Positions 15,473 through 24,371 of a stretch of 34,470 nucleotides of DNA are shown here, piece after piece. Position numbers and translations under genes: made by a program. Each line of letters starts with the position of its first letter. Position 1 is the first letter of the stretch. The notes under the pieces were generated by a model that saw only the letters and a program-made list of their open reading frames with translations, made no database searches and was not told where the DNA came from. Location: positions 1 to 34,470 of the forward strand of contig CATKCE010000055.1 of the NCBI GenBank assembly GCA_949744905.1, written 5' to 3'. Origin of the DNA: an uncultured bacterium. GTDB lineage: Bacteria > Bacillota > Clostridia > Christensenellales > Pumilibacteraceae.

Positions 15473-18199
15473 ATGTCGAATTTCAAAATGAATTTTTCCC
15501 ACCCGTGGCTGTTGTTGTTGCTTATTCCCGCCCTGGTGGTCACGTTTATACCGTATTTCAGACTGGCTAAAAAATACCGTCGCAACCGTAACCGCGTTAC
15601 TTCGGTGGTGTTGCACACCATAATATCGGTGCTTTGCGTGACTGTGCTTGCGGGGCTTACTTTCAGCTATCAGGTGCCCAATACTTCCAACGAAGTATTG
15701 TTGCTTGTGGATATGTCGCACAGTTCGTCTCCAGACGCGAATTTTGAAGAAGAACGCGACAACTTCGTAAAATCCGTGCTCAACGCGAGCAGTTCGCGTT
15801 ATAAACTCGGGATAGTGACCTTTGGGTACGACCAGGTGTATGCGGCGGAACTTTCCAACGATACCGACGAAGTGTACGACAATTACATAAGAGCTAAGCG
15901 TCCCGACGACAGCGCGACCGACATAGCGTCGGCTCTCGGTTACGCCCGCACGCTGTTCAAAACGCCCAAAACGGCTAAAATAGTGCTTGTTACCGACGGC
16001 GCCGAGACCGACGGTTCGGCAAACGATATTGTAATGTCGCTTGCCGCCGAGGGAATAAAAGTGGATACCGTTTATCTCGGACAAAAGCGCGAAGGAAACG
16101 AAGTCCAGCTTTTGGGAGCGGACGCGCCGGATTACAATATACTGGTTGGCGATACTTTCAAGTTGGAACTTACCGTGCAGAGTTCGATTGCATGCGACGC
16201 GGAAATCTCGTTGTACGATAACGGAGAGAAGACGTCGTCGGATATAAAGGCGGAACTTGCGGCGGGTGTGCAGAAAATAGAGATAGAGCACGCGTTTGAA
16301 CTGCCCGGTATGCACGAGTTGCGTTTCGAGATAAACAGCGGATCGGACACTATAGATAAAAACAACAATTACTATTCGTACATTTATTTGCGCGTATACG
16401 ATAAAATGCTTATCGTAGAGCGTACTACAAGCGAGGCGCAGGCTTTCGAGCAGTTGCTTATCGATAACCAGTTCAACGTCGACGTGGTTGCGGCGAGCGA
16501 CGCGGCTGCCATGCCGTCAACGCTGGAAGAACTGAGAGAATACGACCAGGTTATACTCTCCAACATTGCCAATGCGGATATGCCCGAAGGTTTTGACGAA
16601 CTGTTGTATTCTTACGTGCACGATGTAGGCGGAGGATTGCTCACCGTCGGCGGAAACCGCTTAAACGAGCATGGCGAGACTGTGGCGAACGCTTACAACC
16701 GCGCGGATATGATAGGCACTTTGTACCAGCAGATGTTGCCGGTGCAGGCAATAGACTATTCGCCGCCGCTGGGCGTCGTTATAATCATCGACCGTTCGGG
16801 CAGTATGGGCGACGGCAGCGACGGCACCGCGTTGGATCTTGCCAAAAAAGGAGCCATGTCCTGTCTCAACGCTCTTAAAGATTACGATTTTTGCGGTATA
16901 ATGACTTTGGAGACCACGTACAGCGAGGAACTCTCCATTACGCCGATGACCCAGAAAAACAAGATAATAGCCGCTATCGATGACATAAAGATGGGCGGCG
17001 GTACGACTTATACCAACGCTATCGACCGCGCGGGACGCGCTCTTATTGCGCAGACCGGAGTGGAGAGACGCCATATCATCCTGGTTTCCGACGGACAGCC
17101 GGGCGACGACTACGAAAAATACGGCGCCGCCATAAGGCACAATTACGAGACCGGCGGCATTACGTATTCGCTCGTGGTAATAGGCGACAGACCCAGCGCC
17201 GAAGCGGAGCTCAGAAAATCTGCGGAAGAAGACGGGCACGGCAAATATTACTATGCTCCCAAAGGTGACGACTCTATACTCGGCACCATGCGCGAGGATC
17301 TTAAAGTTCCCGATATAACCGAGGTTACCGAGGGCGAATTCACTCCCGAGTTGAGAGGACATTCTTCGGTGGTCAGCGGACTTGACCAGAAAGACATGCC
17401 GAAACTTTACGGATATTACGGCACAAGGCTCAAAGACGGAGCCGAAGCGCCTCTTATGGGCGAATACGTTCCGATTTACGCGCAGTGGAAGTTCGGTAAA
17501 GGTACGGTGGGCAGTTTTATGTGCGATCTGCAAGGCGGCAAATGGTCGGGCGAATTTATGCAAAGCCCCTCCGGCGCAAGATTTTTGCTCAACGCCGTAA
17601 ACGCGCTGTTTCCCACCGGGGACATACGCGACCACGATATAGAGCTGGACCTCTACGAGGACAATTACAGTACCAATATCAGTATTTATACCGATTTGGA
17701 ACAGGGACAGTCGATTAAGGTGGAAGTCACCGAGCCCGAGGGCTTGAACGGCGAACCCGCATCGGTATTTACCATGCAGGCCGGTGCGACGGATAATTAC
17801 AGCCGCATGACCTTTAAGAACAGACGCCCCGGCATACACGAAGTAAAAGTTACCAAACTTGACGCCGACGGAAACAGCATTTCACAGCGCACGACTTACC
17901 GGGCATTTTCGTATTCCAAAGAATACGACATGTTTACCGATACCGAGCAATGCAGGCTGTTTTTATCCGAGCTTGCCGAAAACGGCGACGGTATAACGGT
18001 GGACGTAAACGACCCTTGGCAGATATTCGACGAGACCGTCAAAGCGCTTGACAGGAGTTTCGATCCTCGCTTTGTGTTTATAATTACGGCTCTTGTGCTG
18101 TTCCTGCTGGATGTAGCGGTCCGCAAGTTCAAGTTTAAGTGGATACACGAGATAATACGCGAGCGCAAAGCGGCTAAGGCCGAAGCGCTTGAAAAGTGA
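15473..18199 (+). CDS. Membrane protein with two VWA domains and a GATase1-like domain
   Basis: BatA-like N-terminal TMs. VWA1 EVLLLVDMSHSSS, VWA2 GVVIIIDRSGSMGDG. GATase-like DQVILSNIANADMPEGFDELLYSYVHDVGGGLLTVGG. C-terminal TM. Confidence 0.88.
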   Translation: MSNFKMNFSHPWLLLLLIPALVVTFIPYFRLAKKYRRNRNRVTSVVLHTIISVLCVTVLAGLTFSYQVPNTSNEVLLLVDMSHSSSPDANFEEERDNFVKSVLNASSSRYKLGIVTFGYDQVYAAELSNDTDEVYDNYIRAKRPDDSATDIASALGYARTLFKTPKTAKIVLVTDGAETDGSANDIVMSLAAEGIKVDTVYLGQKREGNEVQLLGADAPDYNILVGDTFKLELTVQSSIACDAEISLYDNGEKTSSDIKAELAAGVQKIEIEHAFELPGMHELRFEINSGSDTIDKNNNYYSYIYLRVYDKMLIVERTTSEAQAFEQLLIDNQFNVDVVAASDAAAMPSTLEELREYDQVILSNIANADMPEGFDELLYSYVHDVGGGLLTVGGNRLNEHGETVANAYNRADMIGTLYQQMLPVQAIDYSPPLGVVIIIDRSGSMGDGSDGTALDLAKKGAMSCLNALKDYDFCGIMTLETTYSEELSITPMTQKNKIIAAIDDIKMGGGTTYTNAIDRAGRALIAQTGVERRHIILVSDGQPGDDYEKYGAAIRHNYETGGITYSLVVIGDRPSAEAELRKSAEEDGHGKYYYAPKGDDSILGTMREDLKVPDITEVTEGEFTPELRGHSSVVSGLDQKDMPKLYGYYGTRLKDGAEAPLMGEYVPIYAQWKFGKGTVGSFMCDLQGGKWSGEFMQSPSGARFLLNAVNALFPTGDIRDHDIELDLYEDNYSTNISIYTDLEQGQSIKVEVTEPEGLNGEPASVFTMQAGATDNYSRMTFKNRRPGIHEVKVTKLDADGNSISQRTTYRAFSYSKEYDMFTDTEQCRLFLSELAENGDGITVDVNDPWQIFDETVKALDRSFDPRFVFIITALVLFLLDVAVRKFKFKWIHEIIRERKAAKAEALEK

Positions 18200-18233
18200 T
18201 CCTTCGGAATATGTTTCCGAAAAGGAGGTAGCA

Positions 18234-21002
18234 GTGAAAAAGTTGCGTTTAATAATACTTGCGTGTTTGCTTGCGGCATCGTCGCTGGTATTGTTTGCCT
18301 GCGGTTCGTCCGTGGCGCGTCCCGGCGGATTGCGTATAGACGGCGATACGTACGTATTGACGTGGAGCAGAGTGCGCGACGTAAACCGTTATATCGTATC
18401 TATAAACGGCGAAGAAGTGCGTTGCAAGGATAACAGATATTCGTTGGAGCGTCTTAAACCCGGCACATACGATATCAAAGTGAAGGCCGTGGATCAAAAC
18501 AACGACGAGTCCGAGTGGTCGAAGTCCTGCGAGTTTGTCAGACCTGTAGAATCGGGAATGACGTATAAACTTATAAACAACAAGACCGAGTACGAACTGA
18601 GCGGCGTCGGCATTGCTACCGGCGATATCGTCGTGGACGATACGTACAGAGGAAAGCCGGTAACCAAAATAGGATCAAAAGCGTTTTACCGAAACAACAA
18701 GATAAGCAGCGTCGTAATAGGCAAAAACGTTAAAGAAATAGGAGATTACGCTTTTTACAGCTGTATCTCGCTTAAAAGCGTCGCTTTTTCCGACAGCGTT
18801 GAAAAAATCGGCGAATACGCTTTCCAGAGTTGCGCCCAACTTACCGAGCTTACCATACCCGATAAAGTTGTGCAAATAATGCCGTATACGTTTTCTTATT
18901 GCCGCGGATTGGAGACGGTGGACTTGGGCAGCGGCGTAAACGTCATAGGCGAGTATGCTTTTTCCGACTGCACCGCGCTTAAAGAAATAGTCCTTCCCGA
19001 CGGGGTAACGTCAATCGGCAAAAACGCTTTTTATTGTTGCGAGTCCGTTGAACGGATAACCGGCGGAAACGGACTTAAGACCATAGGAGAAACGGCGTTT
19101 TCGCACTGCGACAGTCTTACCGAACTCAGATTGGGAGACAACATGGAGCTAGTGGGCGCGGGAGCGTTTGCCGATTGCAAAAGCCTTAAAAGCGTTACGA
19201 TATCGGAGAGCGTTACAAGCATAGGGTCGGCCGCTTTTGAAAAATGCGGCGAACTTAACGAAATAACCATAGGCGGAAACGTGACGCATATAGGTACCGA
19301 CGCGTTTAACAAGACCGGCGTATGGAACGCCGCGCCCGTCGGTATAGTGTATATAGATAATTGGGCTGTAGATTACAAGTACGCGACGGAGGAAGACGAT
19401 TCGACGTCGAACGGCGCGATCGTGATAGCTCCGGGAACGATAGGTATAGCTATGGGCGCGTTTTACGCTATGCCCGACCTTCTTACCGTGTCTATACCCG
19501 ACAGCGTATCAATAGTGGACGACCAGGCGTTTTACGGTTGCGAAGAATTGATCGCCGTGGGGATCGGCAACGGCGTAAAAAGTATAGGCAGTTATGCTTT
19601 CGCCCGTTGCAAATTGCTTGAAAAAATAGTCTTCGGCAGTTCGTCCGCTCTCAAAACCATAGGAAATAACGCGTTTTATCAAAGCGAGCGTCTCAGCGTT
19701 ATAGGATTTCAGGATACTCCTGCGGGACAAACGGCGTTACCCGCTACTTTAGAGAGCATCGGTACAAACGCTTTTGTCGACACCGCTATATGGAAAAGCG
19801 CCGACGACATAGTGTACGTCGGCAATTGGGCGGTGGGAGCCAACAACAGCTACATCGTAATGGGCAATATAAAGGAAGGTACCGTAGGTATAGCCAATTA
19901 CGCGTTTTATAAAAGCCAGTATCTTATGGCGGTGTCCGTGCCGTCAAGCGTGAGGCATGTAGGGCGCGCGGCGTTTTACGGTTGCGTGAATCTGTCCATA
20001 GCAAGGATTGAAGCTCCGCTCGAGATAATAGACGAATATGTGTTTTACGAATGCCAGTCGCTCGCATCCTTTACTATTCCCGAAACTGTAAAAACGATAG
20101 GGCGTTCGGCGTTTTATAACTGCAAATCGTTGCAATCGGTGACAGTGCCCGACAGCGTGGATACTATAAACAAATACGCGTTTTACGGATGCGTTTCGTT
20201 GGCCGAATTGAATATCGGAAGCGGATTAAAGGAGATCGGCGACTATGCGTTCCAAAACTGCGCGCTTTTGGAGTCGTTGACTATTCCGGACAATGTGGCG
20301 AAGATTGGCTTAAAGGCGTTTTACAATTGCGCCGAACTCAAAACGGTCGTCATAGGCAACGGGTTGGAAAGTATCTCGAACAATACTTTCGACAAGTGCG
20401 GTAATTTGGCTTTGGCGTATATCGGCGACGGCGTTAAAAACATCGGCGACTATGCTTTCCGCAATTGTAAAAATCTGCTTGTGACGATACTCGGCAAAAA
20501 CGTGGAGAGCATAGGTAAATACGCGTTTTACGGTTGCAAGAGTCTTGTCGGCATTGTATTGCCGGACAGTCTTAAAAGCATAGGCAATTTCGCTTTCCGC
20601 AATTGCGAAACGCTTGTTTCGGTAACGCTGGGCGCGGGCATAGAATCGATAGGCGACCACGCGTTTTACGGTTGCAAGCTGTTGACGTTTTATACCGAAA
20701 GCGCAAAGACTCCGGACGGTTGGAGCTCGAGATACAATTCTTCGTACCGTCCCGTGATATCGGGATGCACGTTGTCGCAGGACAAGAGTTACGTCGTGTC
20801 GTTTGTAAAGACTAAGGACAGCGTGTACAAATTGAGAGACAGCGACTTGATCACTATGCCTTACCGTTTGGGATACGTATTTGCGGGGTGGGCGAAGTCG
20901 CCGGATAAAACTTCTCCGGACTACGGCTTTGCCGATGTGGAAAAAGTTCCAAACGGAACTACGCTGTACGCCGTATGGCAAGTAGCGGAAATAGAAGAAT
21001 AA
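18234..21002 (+). CDS. BspA-like LRR lipoprotein with N-terminal Fn3-like and C-terminal InlB-B-like modules
   Basis: GTG start at 18234 preceded by AAAGGAGG (18221-18228). Signal MKKLRLIILACLLAASSLVLFAC (lipobox). LRR_5 repeats. C-terminal MPYRLGYVFAGWAKSP...TLYAVWQ. The ORF track start at 18189 is a TTG inside the previous gene. Confidence 0.92.
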   Translation: MKKLRLIILACLLAASSLVLFACGSSVARPGGLRIDGDTYVLTWSRVRDVNRYIVSINGEEVRCKDNRYSLERLKPGTYDIKVKAVDQNNDESEWSKSCEFVRPVESGMTYKLINNKTEYELSGVGIATGDIVVDDTYRGKPVTKIGSKAFYRNNKISSVVIGKNVKEIGDYAFYSCISLKSVAFSDSVEKIGEYAFQSCAQLTELTIPDKVVQIMPYTFSYCRGLETVDLGSGVNVIGEYAFSDCTALKEIVLPDGVTSIGKNAFYCCESVERITGGNGLKTIGETAFSHCDSLTELRLGDNMELVGAGAFADCKSLKSVTISESVTSIGSAAFEKCGELNEITIGGNVTHIGTDAFNKTGVWNAAPVGIVYIDNWAVDYKYATEEDDSTSNGAIVIAPGTIGIAMGAFYAMPDLLTVSIPDSVSIVDDQAFYGCEELIAVGIGNGVKSIGSYAFARCKLLEKIVFGSSSALKTIGNNAFYQSERLSVIGFQDTPAGQTALPATLESIGTNAFVDTAIWKSADDIVYVGNWAVGANNSYIVMGNIKEGTVGIANYAFYKSQYLMAVSVPSSVRHVGRAAFYGCVNLSIARIEAPLEIIDEYVFYECQSLASFTIPETVKTIGRSAFYNCKSLQSVTVPDSVDTINKYAFYGCVSLAELNIGSGLKEIGDYAFQNCALLESLTIPDNVAKIGLKAFYNCAELKTVVIGNGLESISNNTFDKCGNLALAYIGDGVKNIGDYAFRNCKNLLVTILGKNVESIGKYAFYGCKSLVGIVLPDSLKSIGNFAFRNCETLVSVTLGAGIESIGDHAFYGCKLLTFYTESAKTPDGWSSRYNSSYRPVISGCTLSQDKSYVVSFVKTKDSVYKLRDSDLITMPYRLGYVFAGWAKSPDKTSPDYGFADVEKVPNGTTLYAVWQVAEIEE

Positions 21003-21035
21003 GTAAGTGTGAAATAATTTTATAGGATCGGATAT

Positions 21036-24000
21036 ATGAAAAAGTTTTCCAAAATTGCTGTAATCGTGCTTATGCTGGTAGCGGTGGTTTGCGCCGTTGC
21101 CGCATGCCGTTCGGTTGACGGGATATCCGTGGACGGGACGGATGCGCCGCGCACAACATACGTGCAGGGGCAGGATCTCGATCTGTCTAAGGGCAAGATC
21201 CTCGTAAAGACCAACAACGGAACCGAGGAGGTCGCGCTCAACGCGAAAGGAGTTTCGGTCACCGGTTATGACAAATCAAAACTGGGCGATCAGGAACTTA
21301 CCGTAAAATACGAGGGTAAGACCGCGTCGTTTTCGGTAAAAGTCATTGCGCGCATTGCCCTTGACCGTAACTGCGTGACCGAGTATTTTGTCGGTGAATA
21401 TTTTGACAAAAGCAAGGGACGCATCATAGTTGCAAACGACGACGGAACTACCAAATCCGTTGATATGAGCAGCGACGGCGTCGAGATTACCGGCTTCGAT
21501 TCGAGCGCGCCTGGCAACGGACGCGCGGCGACGGTAAGTTACGGCGGCTACACCGATACGTTTAACGTAAACGTATATGCGATAGAGAGTTCTAAACTTA
21601 CCGCGCCCCGTAAAAAGGAATATAAAAGCCATGAGACCGATATCGATCTTACCGGCGGATTTATAATGCTTAAAAGCGGCGATGTTACCAAAAACGTTAC
21701 CATCACGCGCGATATGATAAGCGGATTCGCGCCCGACGCCGCCGATGAAAACAATTCGACGACGCCGCTTTCCCAAAAGATATCGGTAGCGTACGCGGGC
21801 TTTAAAGGCTCTTTTAATATAAACGTTATATATACCGACGTGTCGCGCATACATAAAATAGCGCTCTCTCTTGCGGATATCGATTGGTCGGGAGAGACTT
21901 ATCCCGCTATTGCGGACGATAAGGGAGAGGCTGCTATATCAGCCGCCGAGATGTATCTCGGGCTCGGCTCCGCCGAAAGAGCTTACATTTCCGACGAAGA
22001 TAAAAACGCTGTGATAAAAACCGCCGTCGTTTACGGACGAAAGATATGGCGCGAGGATGCCGCAGGCTATTCCGACGCCTTTACGGTAAACGAACAGGGC
22101 GAAGTTACGTTTGTGTGCAATACGTTGTCCGACGCGGTGGCCGGAGCCGACAAGCTTGGAAGCAGTCCGTGCACGCTTATAACGAACAGCGAATTGTTGA
22201 CGGATATCGCGTCTGAATTCGGCGATATCGTACTTGTGGGAGAAGAAAAGATATCGGCGTATCTCGATTCGGTGTGCACGCCCTCCGAACTTACCGTCGT
22301 GCTCGCTTCGCTCGATTATATGTCGGAGCTTGATTCGAAAGTTTCCGACGGTAATATAACCGATTGGACCAAAGAAAATTACGCGACTTATGCCGACGAG
22401 ATAGCGGCCTTGCTCGCGGTCATCGACGGCGGAGACTTTAAATCGTCGCGCGACCGCGCAATTTACGAGATAGTCTTCACAAAGTGGAGAAACGGCGACT
22501 TTATAGCGATATTCGACGCAATGTACGCATACTGCTATCACGGCGAACATCTGTCCGACGCGGGTGCGATACTCAATATTTATCTTCCCGCAAAGGTGCA
22601 GGCATTGTACAATTATACTCTGCTGTCTTATATGGAAGTGCTCAAATCGGCTACGGCGTCGGGACGCGCCGCTTACGAGACGACGCTCTTTATGCTTTAT
22701 TACGATAATGCGACAAAGGCGTTGGAGGATGTTTCTGCAAACGGCGACGACGTCGACAAGTGGCTTAGCGTGATATTGTCTATAAACGTTTCGTCGAGCC
22801 AGTCGCCCGTGTCTCTTTTGAACGTGCTGGCGCTTTGCCGCACTTCGCAATACGGATATATTTACCACCACAATGCGTGGTTCGAGGACGCCGAATTTAC
22901 CGGTCTTTGGACGCAGTATCTTGAAGTGTGCAGAGATTACGCGCAGTACATATCGGATAACAAAGAAAACGATAACGCTCCGGCATATTGGACGGTAGAG
23001 GAAAACGGCAATAAAATAAAAGCCATGTTCGAGACTTTCGTCAACATGTCGTCGCCGCGCCAAATGGGATTTTTGCGGTCGCTGAATGTCAGCTACATGA
23101 ACAGGCTCCCTGCGTACGCGTTGTACTACGGCGAAACGGTTTACAGCGAATTCGTATATCTCGTGGCGAATTATTACGAAGACGCGCTGCCCGAAAAATC
23201 GTTGCCGGTATTCCGCAATTTGTTGCTTGCGATAGAAAGCTACTCGCGGACGTTTGCTTTGTCCGACGCAGGCAAGTCGTTTACCGATCAAATGGACGCG
23301 GCGTCGAAAGCGTACGCAGAATTGGATCCGGCGGACAAAACCGGTTTTGACGCGCTCCTTAAAACGGTATACGACAAGTATGCCGCATTGCCCGAAAAGA
23401 TACAGGCGGCGGCGTCTTACGAGCTCGGCGACAATAAAGCCAAGTTCGACGCGCTTAAGGAAGCGATAACCAATATCAATCTTGCCGCCGTAAATATCGC
23501 TAATAAGCGTCCGGTGTACAATATGCTGTTCGCGGCGTACGAGCAAGCCGAATCGCTTGTAAAAGAGATATTGGAAAGCGGAAACGAAGATCTTATAAAC
23601 GCTTATTACAATCTCGGGTATTACGACTACACAACGCAGAGCGGAACGGTGAAATGGTCGCTTGAATACGCTATGTACAATATGCGGGGGATATATGTTA
23701 CATATCTTACCAACACCGCTCTTACTCAGAATTCCGGTCTCATGTGGTATACTTATAAAGACAACGGTATGGGCGCGTTTTACGAAAAGGCCGCGCACGT
23801 TATGTGGACGTATAACAACAATCTCGGCACCGGTGAAAAGAAAGAGTACGACAAAGCCGCGGTGCTTGCCTCAATGGCGGCATTCCGCGATCTTACCGAT
23901 ATGGGCAAGGTAGCCGTAAACATTCTTTCGCAAAACTCCAATTATTATTACAACGGTCTGGATGCGTACTTTAAGAGCGTGTTGTTGCCGGATAAAGAGG

Positions 24001-24332
24001 GCGAACTTGATCCGGAAGATTATGCGGTATACGAAGTCGCTTCGCGTCTTATGGCCGCCGAACGCTTGTACGTGGCTTATCTGCCGTATAAAATGGCGGA
24101 AGGCAACGAAAACAATCCCGACGGATTCGAGGCCGAAGCCGCCGAGGCTAAAAAAGAGTTTACCGACGCTATGGACGACGTAGAACGCCTTTACGGCGCG
24201 TTGTCGAGCGAAGAACAGGCTTTGTTCGACAGCTACTTAAAGGACGCATACGACCACTATAAAGCCGTAAGCGACGGACTTAAAGCGGCGACGGGCGGAG
24301 CCGCCGCAGTTGCGGAGACCGCCGCCGCGTAA
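21036..24332 (+). CDS. Lipoprotein with about three bacterial Ig-like (Big_3-type) repeats and a long uncharacterised C-terminal region
   Basis: Signal and lipobox VVCAVAAC. Repeats TTYVQGQDLDLSKGKILVKTNNGTEEVAL..., EYFVGEYFDKSKGRIIVANDDGTTKSVDM..., EYKSHETDIDLTGGFIMLKSGDVTKNVTI.... The rest has no motif I recognise. Confidence 0.85.
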   Translation: MKKFSKIAVIVLMLVAVVCAVAACRSVDGISVDGTDAPRTTYVQGQDLDLSKGKILVKTNNGTEEVALNAKGVSVTGYDKSKLGDQELTVKYEGKTASFSVKVIARIALDRNCVTEYFVGEYFDKSKGRIIVANDDGTTKSVDMSSDGVEITGFDSSAPGNGRAATVSYGGYTDTFNVNVYAIESSKLTAPRKKEYKSHETDIDLTGGFIMLKSGDVTKNVTITRDMISGFAPDAADENNSTTPLSQKISVAYAGFKGSFNINVIYTDVSRIHKIALSLADIDWSGETYPAIADDKGEAAISAAEMYLGLGSAERAYISDEDKNAVIKTAVVYGRKIWREDAAGYSDAFTVNEQGEVTFVCNTLSDAVAGADKLGSSPCTLITNSELLTDIASEFGDIVLVGEEKISAYLDSVCTPSELTVVLASLDYMSELDSKVSDGNITDWTKENYATYADEIAALLAVIDGGDFKSSRDRAIYEIVFTKWRNGDFIAIFDAMYAYCYHGEHLSDAGAILNIYLPAKVQALYNYTLLSYMEVLKSATASGRAAYETTLFMLYYDNATKALEDVSANGDDVDKWLSVILSINVSSSQSPVSLLNVLALCRTSQYGYIYHHNAWFEDAEFTGLWTQYLEVCRDYAQYISDNKENDNAPAYWTVEENGNKIKAMFETFVNMSSPRQMGFLRSLNVSYMNRLPAYALYYGETVYSEFVYLVANYYEDALPEKSLPVFRNLLLAIESYSRTFALSDAGKSFTDQMDAASKAYAELDPADKTGFDALLKTVYDKYAALPEKIQAAASYELGDNKAKFDALKEAITNINLAAVNIANKRPVYNMLFAAYEQAESLVKEILESGNEDLINAYYNLGYYDYTTQSGTVKWSLEYAMYNMRGIYVTYLTNTALTQNSGLMWYTYKDNGMGAFYEKAAHVMWTYNNNLGTGEKKEYDKAAVLASMAAFRDLTDMGKVAVNILSQNSNYYYNGLDAYFKSVLLPDKEGELDPEDYAVYEVASRLMAAERLYVAYLPYKMAEGNENNPDGFEAEAAEAKKEFTDAMDDVERLYGALSSEEQALFDSYLKDAYDHYKAVSDGLKAATGGAAAVAETAAA

Positions 24333-24348
24333 ACGCGGTACGGCTTTT
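24321..24348 (+). terminator. GC-rich hairpin with short T-run at the end of the Ig-like lipoprotein gene; weak terminator or attenuator candidate
   Basis: GCCGCCGCG-TAAA-CGCGG(TA)CGGC-TTTT. The loop contains the TAA stop codon (24330-24332). Confidence 0.4.
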
Positions 24349-24371
24349 ACCCTAAAAAGGAGTACATTACC

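Noticed and set aside
18189-18233. Upstream TTG start for the 937-aa ORF
   Set aside because: It lies inside the preceding gene and precedes the signal peptide. GTG at 18234 has a good AAAGGAGG site and starts directly at the lipoprotein signal sequence.
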